64,000 nt of DNA, from the NCBI GenBank assembly GCA_905221605.1, contig CAJNDS010002557.1, forward strand, positions 879,169 to 943,168. Reading direction: 5' to 3'. The position numbers and the translations under genes were made by a program. The notes under the pieces are model-generated. The model was not told where the DNA came from. It saw only the letters and a list, made by a program, of their open reading frames with translations, and did not search any database. Within the stretch, counting starts at the first letter, position 1; each line of letters opens with the position of its first letter. The DNA comes from Symbiodinium natans (Eukaryota > Sar > Dinophyceae > Suessiales > Symbiodiniaceae). Below, one piece after another: positions 23,501 to 33,400 of the stretch.

Positions 23501-26500
23501 AACCCTAAACCCAAAACCCTAAACCCTAAACCCTAAACCCTAAACCCTAAACCCTAAACCCTAAACCCAAATCTTGATGTCCCGGCAAAGGTTCTGGTGA
23601 AGCGAGACGAGCTGACCTTGGAGGGCATCAAGCAGTGGGGGGCCCGGAGTGCCACACCGGGGTTTAGCGTTTGGGATCCAAGGTTTAGGGTTTAGGGTTT
23701 AGGGTTTAGGGTTTAGGGTTTAGCCTTTAGCCTTTAGGCCTTTTGGCCTTTAGGCCTTTAGGCCTTTAGGCCTTTAGACCTTTAGGCCTTTTGGCCTTTA
23801 GGCCTTTAGGGTTTAGGATGTAGGGTTTAGGGTTTAGGGCATTCAGGGCTTCTTGTTTGGGGACCTTTCATTTTTGCGGGTGGGCTGCCCACTGGTTTCC
23901 GGAGCCACCCGGCCTCGCAGAGGAGCCCTGAGCCCTGCCCATAAAGCCCAAAAAAGCCGGGTTGAAGTTGGGATGTTCCCCCTCATACCAACGGTCCTCA
24001 ATAGGGGTTATAGTACTCCCTATGATAATCACTATCAATGAAGGACTGCTAAGGGGGAACATCCCAAGGTGTAAGCTGTAACTGCGCATTGCAGATCGCT
24101 GAAGGTTCTTCGTGGCCGTCGAGCGCGAGCAGTGGAAATTCGACACCCTCTGCGATCTTTACGACACGCTGACCATCACTCAGGCTGCACGGTCTAAACC
24201 CTAAAGCAGAAGCCCTAGACCCTATAAACCCTAGACTCCTAAACCCTAAACCCTAAACCCTAAACCGCCCATCGACCTATCAATCCGTCTGTCCACAATC
24301 TCAAGGCTTGTCGATCTCTCTAGCGGCAGTCCAACAAACCCCGGGTCTTTTCCAATATTATTCCGTTCTCAAAGCCGGTTTATAGTAAGTCTATGAGAAG
24401 CCTACCACAGCATATTTTGATGGCTTCTTACGCCAGATCTTGAACCCCAAGCCGTAAGCTTTCAGGACCATCCCAGCGTTCCAGGGTAGCTCGGCCCGTT
24501 CCCTTAAGGAGGGATTTGAGGCTTTAGGAGCTCAGGGCTTAGGAGATTTAGGGGGGTTTCAATGTGTGAGAGGCCGTCATCTTCTGCAACACCAAGCAAA
24601 AGGTGGACTGGCTCACGCCTCGCCGTCAAATTGTTACTGTGTAATGGTTCAAGTTGTACGGGCTTTGGGCGAACCCTAAACCCTAAACCCTAAACCCTAA
24701 ACCCTAAACCCTAAACCCTAAACCCTAAACCCTAAACCCTAAACCCTAAACCCTAAACCCTAAACCCTAAACCCTAAACTAAGCCGGAACAAGAGCTCAC
24801 TCTACTGGGAGTGCATAACCAGGCAAAGGCCCCGTGCGGATACGGGCTGCAACTGGGATTTTCACTAGACCTGGCGCTTTGGGGGCCTAAATTCTAAAAC
24901 CTAAACACAACCCTACCACTCTAAACAATCCGGTTATTCGGAACTTGTCCGCAATTTTTTGGGGTAGGCTTCAGCTCCCAAAATGGGGAACCGCCCTAAT
25001 TTCAAACCACCGCCCCCAAACAAAAGTTCTATTCCTTCGTATGAGAAGCCCCATGTTCCAATTTTCAGAAGGCGAACCTTCCAATTTTCGGAAGCCGAAC
25101 CCAAAAAGCCCAGGCCCTAACCCCAAACCCAGAGGACCCTCAGGAGCCCCTTTTGCACACATACAGAAGCCAGGCAGAAGATGCGAGATGCGAACTTCAC
25201 CGTCGCCTCCATCCACGGAGCCTGCGGCTCAGTGCTGACAGGGTCCCTGCCGCCAGGATGTTCATCTACGCGGTAGGCTTCTGGGGACAAAACATATGTT
25301 GTTCCCTTAGTTCTAGGGTTTAAGAGGATTATGTGTTCCCTTCAGTATAGGGTTCTGAGAGGATCATGCTCAGGAATATTTTTTCTGGGGGTCTTGAGGG
25401 ACCCTAAGCCCGACAAAGATAAGCACAAGGCATCACGCCATGCGGTAGTTCTCTAAATTAAGGTCCCTGTTTGGGGTACCCCACGTAAGAGGGGACGCCT
25501 TAGGACAAGGACCTCAAAAGGGACATTATTTTCGCGAAATGACCATGTCGATTCAAGGAAGCAAACAGATAGGAGATTAGAGTATGTGCAGTTGCGGGAA
25601 CTGTCTGTGGCCATCTGTTAGATTTTCCTCCTTGGGAGGGTGTTCAGGGCATGTGCTTACCCCAAAATACCCTAAACCCTGAACCCTGAACCCTAAACCC
25701 TAACCCTGCCTGAATCCTAAACCCTATAAACCCTAAACCCTGAATTCAGGACATGCCACAGAAGGAGCGTGACGCCATCATGCAGCAGCCGGCTCCCCAG
25801 TCTGCTCTCGGGGTTTGGAGTTTTAGGGTTTAGGGTTTAGGGTTTCGGGGTTCAAGGTTTAGGGTTTAGGGTGTGGGGTTTAGGGGTTAGGGTGTAGGTG
25901 TTTTTTTACCCTCACCCCTAACTATCCCCTGCGAAAGAGCCATGCAAGATGTTTGGGCCTTGTGGTGGGTACGTAGTTCTAGGTTCCCGCAATGCACCCC
26001 CCACAAACCCTACAACAACCCTATAAACCCTACAATGACCCCAAAAAACCCTACAATGACCCAACAAAACCCTCAAACCCTTTTTTTCCTTCGACCCCTA
26101 AGAAGCCGAAGCAGGTTCCGTTCGGGCACGAGCCGGGTGCTGATCTCTACAGACCTCTGGGGTCGAGGCCTAGATGTGCAGCAGGCGAGGCGGCCACCGG
26201 GTTGAGGGAGTTTGGGCGCTTCGGGTGGGGGGGGGGGGGCTTTAGGGGGCGTTTAGGGCGCTTAGGGGGGCTTGGAGGGGTTTTCATCATATTTACTGAA
26301 CTTAAAAATTAGAGACTCAAAAACCGGAAACACAGTCAGGGGTCTAGGTAGGTGCTTTTCTTCACTGGCTTGAGCGGTTGGAGTCTTACAGCTCGGGAAG
26401 GGCCGCAAGGTCTCCCTACTGGGCCTGCGATATGGCCTAGGATCTAAACCCAAATTTGCAGGGTTTGGGGTTTAGGGTTTAAATTTGGGATTTCGGGTTT

Positions 26501-28801
26501 AAGGTTGAGGATTTAGGGAGACTTCAATCTAAGCGTGGCCCAGTCGAACCATTCTTCTATTCCCCTGTTGGAGATCTCTTCCGTGTTCTAAGAGTCGGCC
26601 AGCAATCTTTGCACCTTGCCTTGAAGATGTAGGGAATATCCCAACCAATCCCCGAACATCCCGGACATTAGGAATTGGACATAGAAGCTAGCTCCAGAAC
26701 CGACTCTGCGCGCTATAAACCCCAGACCCCCAAACCCCAAAAACCTCCCAAACCGTCGGCCCGAAACTAGCCTCAAACCCGCACAACCCTAAACCAGCAA
26801 AACAGAGCCAAAGAGGTCTCCTTGGTTATTTGCTACGACCTGCCGAACAACCGAGAGCACGGGCGCCCAATCCACGTGCTACCATCGGCAGGGCATGAAA
26901 GCCCTCAATTCGAAAATGGTGTAGGCGGTGTAGGACACTGAAGCCCGCAGTTCAGACATAGTGCGTCCAGCACATCACCCAAAGGCTGGTCCGTTCCAAG
27001 TCCAACGCAATACTCGTAGACTACTATATCGCATTCTGCGTAGACGTGAAAAATCACACGGAACTACATGGAAATGCAAAAAAGAATTGATCCCTATGCC
27101 CGCGGCGAGAAACACGCCTGGTGTTTCGCCATGCCTGTTCAGTATATGTGAGCTTTTATGTGTTTCTTTAAGGGGGCCTGAAGTTGTTAAGGTGCTTTGG
27201 GTGGTTTTGTTCTCGGGTTGTGCAGTGCTTGTGGGCCACTTCTGGGGCTCTAGGGTTTAGGGCTTTAAGGCCTAGGGTTTAGGGTCCAGGGGTGTTACTG
27301 GGTCACCCTAAACCCTATACCCTAAACCCCCTAAACCCCCTAAACCCCCTAAACCCCCTAAACCCCCTAAACCCCCTAAACCCCCTAAACCCCCTAAACC
27401 CCCTAGACCCTAAACCAGGGTGTAAGGTCCCAGACGAAGCCCCCAACTTGTTGAGGCTGTACATCCACCGAATCGGCCGATCGGGCCGTTTCGGAAGAAA
27501 GGGCGTCGCCATCAATTTTGTACCGGCCCTAGGCTGTCAGCTGGGGGGGGCGGCGCCTTTTTTTCGGCACCTTTCTAGGTAGGCCCATGGGATATTGCAT
27601 ACTTCGTTTTTTTGGGGGGTTTGCGAGGATCACGTTTAGGACTTCTCTTCAGAGATTTTTTAGAAGGGCATCCTAGGTTCTGCTGACTGACTTTTGGGCT
27701 TCAGAGACTTGTCTGAAATCCAGGTCCTGGGGCGTACCCCTAAACCCTAAACCCTAAACCCTAAACCCTAAACCCTAAACCCTAAACCCTAAACCCTAAA
27801 CCCTAAACCCTAAACCCTAAACCGCTCTTTCTTGCATCTTTCGGGTTCGGCAGCTTGGCTCTTGAGGGACAAATCTTGCATGGCTCCTTGCATGGGCAGC
27901 TTGACGAAGTATGATACGGAGCCCTTATATATGGGTGGTTGTCAAAATTATGATCCTTTTTGGGGTACCCTAAATAGTAGGTGCCGTATTATAATAGGGA
28001 CCCAAAAAAGGGACCATAATTTTGACAACCACCCATATGTTTTTCAGGGATATCATCCCCCAAAAGGGACACAGTTTAGAGAGCTGCCCGCATGGCCCAT
28101 CGTGTGTGGTTGTTGGCGAAGTTCAGTGAGGAGCATTGAGGAGCCCTAAACCAAACCGGAAACCTCTAAGTAGGAACCTTGTGTTCGAACTGAACCCTCC
28201 TTCTGAAGAAGCCAGCTTCTATGGTGCTGGCAGGGTAGCGGTTGCTACAGAAACCCCAGGCTTATGCTTAACAAGCTCACCCTAGACCTTACATTAATCC
28301 TTCTTCATGGAGGCACCCTCCATCCTAGAAGATAAAACTCCAAACTCTCTTCTAGAAAAGGGCCATCGCGTTTTTCACGCCTAGCTCTGTTTTGGCGACT
28401 TATAGGGTTTCAACTCTAAAGCCCCTGTGACGCCTGTGACAACTGCAGGTCAAAAATGATGACATCCGAATCCTGCGCGATATCGAGCAGCCCCTTGTCT
28501 TCGATTAAGAGCCAGACATGTACTGAGAATCCCTTAAACTTGATAGCCTGAAACGGACCCAAAACCGGAAACCCCACATACAAACCCGAAACCCTTGTAC
28601 CCTGAACCCCCACCCAACCCTACACCCTGAACCCTAAACCCCAAACCCCAAACCCCAAACCCCCAAACCCCCAACCCTAAACCCTAAACCCTAAACCCAC
28701 AAAAACCGCAACCTCCCTCCCTTCCACCACCACCCCTGCAGCCAAGGTTCTACTCCACGCAGATAGATGAGATGCCCATGAACGTGGCGGACCTGATCTG
28801 A
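20512..28801 (+). CDS. EIF4A3: eIF4A-III (exon-junction DEAD-box helicase), C-terminal half
   Basis: ATP-dependent RNA clamp of the exon junction complex. Exons: 20512-20607, 21342-21380, 22473-22525, 22868-22889, 23591-23634, 24105-24183, 24573-24616, 25174-25219, 25750-25787, 26115-26184, 26816-26856, 27456-27519, 28449-28489, 28747-28801 (TGA). Phase agrees at all 13 junctions. Visible motifs in order: [10 protein letters not shown] (motif II), VSATM (III), [23 protein letters not shown] (IV), [11 protein letters not shown] (V), [13 protein letters not shown] (VI) and the ending [27 protein letters not shown] and [14 protein letters not shown] identify eIF4A-III rather than eIF4A-I. Motif V has LWGRG where VWARG is usual. 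Exon 22868-22889 is only 22 nt. The Q motif, Walker A, PTREL and TPGR blocks are not found, and the first exon's 5' border (AG|A at 20512) is uncertain. It is therefore a 5'-truncated copy, or its first half lies beyond a very long intron. Confidence 0.93.
22078..22250 (-). repeat. CCCTAAA array with CCCTACA variants
   Basis: About 24 units. Three adjacent units read CCCTACA, a locally spread variant. Confidence 0.95.
23721..23812. repeat. GGCCTTTA octamer array
   Basis: About ten units of an 8 bp motif (GGCCTTTA) embedded in TTTAGGG repeats, a homogenised offshoot of the telomere motif. Confidence 0.9.
23968..24068. mobile_element. MITE family B, complete copy
   Basis: Termini TTGGGATGTTCCCCCT and AGGGGGAACATCCCAA form inverted repeats around a roughly 100 bp palindrome (inner ACGGTCCTCAATAGG / CAATGAAGGACTG). 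It sits in the eIF4A-III intron just before the exon at 24105. Confidence 0.82.
24671..24779 (-). repeat. CCCTAAA array
   Basis: Fifteen near-perfect units in an eIF4A-III intron. Confidence 0.97.
25316..25400. repeat. Dispersed repeat family C
   Basis: GAGAGGATCATGCTCAGGAATATTTTTTCTG followed by GGTCTTGAGGG recurs, diverged, at 14530-14580 and 47170-47225, and more weakly at 27620-27670. Type unknown. Confidence 0.55.
27318..27408. repeat. TAAACCCCC 9-mer array
   Basis: About ten identical 9 bp units, a lengthened variant of CCCTAAA, close to the 3' end of the eIF4A-III intron before exon 27456. Confidence 0.95.
27738..27822 (-). repeat. CCCTAAA array
   Basis: Twelve perfect units in an eIF4A-III intron. 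Confidence 0.97.
27928..28038. mobile_element. MITE family D with long perfect TIRs
   Basis: Terminal arms ATGGGTGGTTGTCAAAATTA and its exact reverse complement enclose GGGGTACCC...GGGACCC. The structure is 111 bp and could fold end to end. Looser relatives with GGGGTACC / AAAAGGGAC arms occur near 18250-18320, 25440-25545 and 49390-49500. Confidence 0.8.
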
Positions 28802-30426
28802 GAAGCTCCCGCAGGGAACACGGGAGAAGGGTGGCGGAACTAGGATGCTTTGGGAACCCTGGACCTTAAACTCTAGGCCGTAGACCCTAAACCCTAAACC
28901 CAAATTCTAAATTCTAAACGAACCCTAACCCTCAGATCGCAGACCTGAACTCTTTAAGCCCTAAAGGGTACAGAATGGTGGAAGCTCCCAAGCCCTAAAA
29001 CCTTATCCTCGAGTCGAGCTTGTGTTTTTACCGATTCTTTGGGGTTTAGGGTTTGGGGTTTAGGGTTCAGGGTTTAGGTTTAAGTTTGTATAAGGTTTAG
29101 GGATTTCCCGCGCTCAATGGCGGAGTCTTCCAGAAATAAACATCATGATGGTCACCAGTGTCATTCAAGGAATATGTCTTCAGTTGGGTGGGAGCCTCTG
29201 ATTTACTTGCCCGGGCCCAACTCTACCGTCTCCCTTTCACCTGAAGAATGCGTGCATGGATCAGGAAGGACCGACTCACGCCCATGAAAACCGGCCCAGC
29301 AAGAAGGGTTTTAGGTTTGGGTTCAGGGGTTGTAGTTACCCTAAACCCTAAACCCTAAACCAAAACCCTCAACCCTCAACCCTAAACCCTAAACCCTAAA
29401 CCCTAAACCCTAAACCCTAAACCCTAAACCTGCAACTCATGGGGTGTATAGATGGCTGTAAGACGTCATCCCCGGTGGCTAAAGGTCGGGTGAACCCTTA
29501 CTAAACCCTCGAATCATCTCAGCCCCCTCACCCTGAACCTGGGGCGGTCTGCATTCTGAACCCATTGGGATGTTCGCCCTTATACTAACAGCAATGGGGA
29601 AGAATGGGGTGGGGAGGGCCTTAGAATCCCTATTGAGGACTGTTGGTATAACGGGAGAACATCCCAACCAATAAAGCCGAAGCATTCAACCCTAAGACCT
29701 GTCTACAAACCCCTAAAGGTCCGAACTGAAAACTGAACTAGCCTGCTATGTTCCTTCAGGGTCGTGGGGTTTAGGGGTTCGGGTGTGAGATAAACTCGAA
29801 TCACCTAACCCAAATGTATAGGGTTGAACTGTGCACTAGGTGGCTTAGGGTTTAGGGACGTTTAGGGTGTAGGGTTTAGGGTTCCCCAAATCGAAAGCCA
29901 GACTCGCCATGACCTTCGCGGCCGGCGTTCGGGGGTTCCAAGTACAACGCCGCGGTGGCGCCTATCAACTGGAGTTTGTCTCCGCGTGAGAAAAAGGTAG
30001 CGTGGTGGATGTAGGGTTTAGGCTTAGGGCTTAGGGGCATGTGTTGAAAGTAAGGTTTAGGACCTCTTTCCAGATGGAGATCCCTAAACCCACTTTGCCG
30101 TCCATATCGACGTTTTGGACCCTAAACCCTACACCCTAAACCCTAAAGCCCAGGGTCCAGGGTTGTTTGAGGGTTTTGGGGGTTGGAAAAGCGCAAAAGT
30201 TGCCATGTGAGGGTGAATAGGGTTTAAGGTTTAGGGTTTAGGGTTTAGGGCTCAAGCCCTTAAACTCTGAAGCCCGGAAGCCCTGAAGTTCCCCCCCCCC
30301 CCCCCTTCCCCCCCTCAAACTCGGATCAACTCCCAAACCTGAGCTTTAGGGTTTAGGTGTAGGGTTTAGGGTTAGGGTTTAACGTTTAGGGATTCGGGTT
30401 TAGGGTTTAGGGTTTAGGGCTCTTCA
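28802..30426. other. Intergenic region upstream of VPS15
   Basis: Contains a family B MITE, CCCTAAA arrays near 29337-29430 and TTTAGGG arrays near 30230-30420. The VPS15 initiator exon (expected MGN-type myristoylated start) was not found. MTFAAGVRGFQ at about 29893 is a weak start candidate. Confidence 0.4.
29565..29667. mobile_element. MITE family B copy
   Basis: TTGGGATGTTCGCCCTTATA at the left and GGGAGAACATCCCAA at the right, with TTATACTAACAG / CTGTTGGTATAA inside. It lies between the eIF4A-III and VPS15 exons. Confidence 0.78.
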
Positions 30427-30438
30427 GACAGCTGCGAG

Positions 30439-33400
30439 GTACCAGGGCCTCGCTTATCAAGATGTCCTCGGAAGCTACAAGCTGTCGGGACCTCGATGAG
30501 GGGTTGGGGGGGTGGGTTCAGGGTTTAGGGTGTAGGGTTGAGGGTTGAGGGTTTAGGGTTTAGGGCTGTGGGCTGTGGTGTCAGGGTTTCAGGGTGTCGG
30601 GATGTTCGGTTGTCAGGGGATTTAGGGGTTTGGAAATGGGGCTGTTGGTTCCATAGTTTAGGGTTTAGGGTTTGGGGTTTAGGGTTTAGGGTTTAGGGTT
30701 TAGGGGTAAATGCTACAAATGCTGGGTCCAGAATATCTGCGCTGGGCCCCTTCCTGGAGTGTCGTCATGTGGGACACGAACGCATCAACTTCAAGCACAT
30801 CTTCCGAGACAATAAATAGCTCCAGGGTTTGGAGGTTTATGGATTCAGGCGCTCGGCTTAGAGTTCAGCACTTTCAACTGCATACGAGAAAATCTGAACC
30901 CAAATCCGATGAGCAGGGATGCTGGCCAGGCTCTAACCCTAAGCCCTAAACCCCTAATCTTATTTCACGCACCACTTAGGTTCAAGGTCATGCGCTGCGT
31001 GCACGAAAGCGAGGGTGACGTGGTGGTCAAGCTTTTCCTCCACAGGTCCTGGGGTGGGGTGCCACTGGGTGTTGGCTTTAAGTTGATGGTCGAGGGCGCA
31101 GGGCTTAGGGCTACCTGGTTAGAGTTAGGGCTACAGTATCGCTCTCAACCCTATAACCCTATGAACCCTATAAACCCTTGCCTGACCCCCAAACCTAAGC
31201 CCTGAGCTTCTTAAGCCCAACAGCTGCGCACAGGAGGGGTTACTAGGATTCAGGGTTTAGGGTGTAGAGTTTAGGGTTTAGGTTTGTCTAAGAGTTAAAG
31301 GGTTTAGGGGATGAAGCGTTTAGGGATTCACCTCAGAGTCTCCCTAAACCCAACTTGGCTGTCGGTCCTTTTCGACACCTATCGCATAAGGATTACGTTT
31401 TGGGTAAAGTATGGGGAAGGCTTCATACTGTATTACAGTGAGGTTGCTCCAAGCCCTGAGCCCTAAACCCCCTAAACCCTAAACCTAAACTGCACAAGTG
31501 GTTTAAAAACAGGTTTGCTCCCCCCAGAACCGCAACTGAGAGTTCCCCAACATGAGCTTAAACCCTAAGCCCCGAAACCCCAAACCCTAAACCTCAACCT
31601 CGATTTGGAGCCTTATCCCAGCCCTTAAACCCTTAAACCCTTAAACCCTTAAACCCTTAAACCCTTAGACCCTTAAACCCTTAAACCCTTAAACCCTTAA
31701 ACCCTTAAACCCCTAAACCCTAAACCCTAAACCCCCCCTAACCTTCACCGCAAAGAACATGCCAGGGATGGTCAGCCAGAGCTGAAAGAGGTTCAGCACC
31801 GCATCCAGCAGGCAAGGGAGCTCCGGGTTAAGGACTCAGGGTGCTTGTAGTTACATAAATATATATATATATCTATGTGTATATCTATATACAGTAATAC
31901 ATATATATATATGTATGTATATAACTGTATATGTATGTGTATACAAGAAATTATAAAGGTTCAAGACTTTGCGCTTCGTGTTCAGGGTTTAGGGTTCCGA
32001 GCTTTGTGATTCAGGGGGTCTGAGGGTTGCGGGAGTAGGGTGGAGTCGTTGGACACTTGCCATAAGCCCTCACCCTAAACCCTAAACCCTAAACCCTAAA
32101 CCCTGAACCCTAAACCCTAAAACCCGGCACACATGGGCCAAGCAAATGGGTTCTCTGCATTGGGGGACTCTTGCAGCTGCCAGCACGTTGAATGTGATGT
32201 CGGTTACGAAGAAGGCTACTTCAGGGTTTAGGGTTTAGGGTTTAGGGTCTATATGGTTTAGGGTTTAGGGTTTAGGGTTTAAAGTTTAGGGGGCTGTCCA
32301 AAATGCAGGAATCTGTCGGGGACCTACCAAGGAAAGTCCTTAGGCTCAAATACCCCGCAGTCCTGATCTTGAATAGCCCTCCGCTTTCCAATGTCTAATG
32401 CTTATCACCCTAAACGTTGTTTAAAGCCATAGAGCGTAGGGGGGGGGGGTTACCGATCTCGGTAGTTCCTCTAGTCGCGCGTCTCTTTAAATCCCCTACA
32501 CCACAATGATTTAGGACTTCTGTCTGCACCCTTCGCTGATTGAGGGTTCGGGCTTCGACGCCTACTCAGGAGTTGTACATGAAACCCTTAAGTTTAGGGT
32601 GCAGGGCTTCGGGGTCCTCTATATGCCCCTATGAACATACTCCGACAGTCTTGTCGCACCCTTCTATACCCCATATAGACTCCACATGTCATGGGAGCCT
32701 CGTGCAGCGGGCACCCTAAATCCTAAACCCTGAACCCTAAACCCTAAACCCTAAACCCTTTTCCCTAAACCCTAAACCCTAAACCCTAAACCCTAAACCC
32801 TAAACCCTAAACCCTAAACCCTAAACCCTAAACCCTAAACCCTACCCCAAAAACCCCCCTTCCTGAGACAAGCCTAGCCAGGTCAAAGATGCCTTGCGGA
32901 GCACGTGGCTGCGTCCCAACGTCCTTCCCTACCAGGCGGCTTCGTACCGACAGCGGTTTAGGGTTTAGGGCTTAGGGCTTAGGGTTTAGGGTTTAGGGTC
33001 TAGGGTTTAGGGGTTTCCTCCAAATAGCCCAAAGTAGGTAAGATTTACAGACTTTAGACCCCAATGTAGGTATTGTTTGGTGTACTTGGGGTGCGTGGTG
33101 CTACCTCCACCCTATAGAACCAAAGCCCTCATAAGCCCAAGAATCCCTAAACCATGGATTGACTCCGTTTTTGTTGGCTTTTCGGTTTCTGTTTGGCTTC
33201 TCTTCTATGGCCCGGGCCTTCCCAGATTTAGATTTTAGAGTTGTTTGATCCCGATCGAATCACTGAAAGCCTTTAGACCTTCTGAAGTCCTTGTGAAAAA
33301 AGCCCTTGTAACAACCGTAAAGCACTTTTCATATGCCTTCTCAGAACCTGCGCAACCTCCTCTTCAGCACTCTTGTAAGCTTGTTGAAGATCTTGGCGGA

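Noticed and set aside
27315-27515. [10 protein letters not shown] repeat ORF on the minus strand
   Set aside because: Pure translation of the 9-mer telomere variant array plus the antisense of an eIF4A-III exon.
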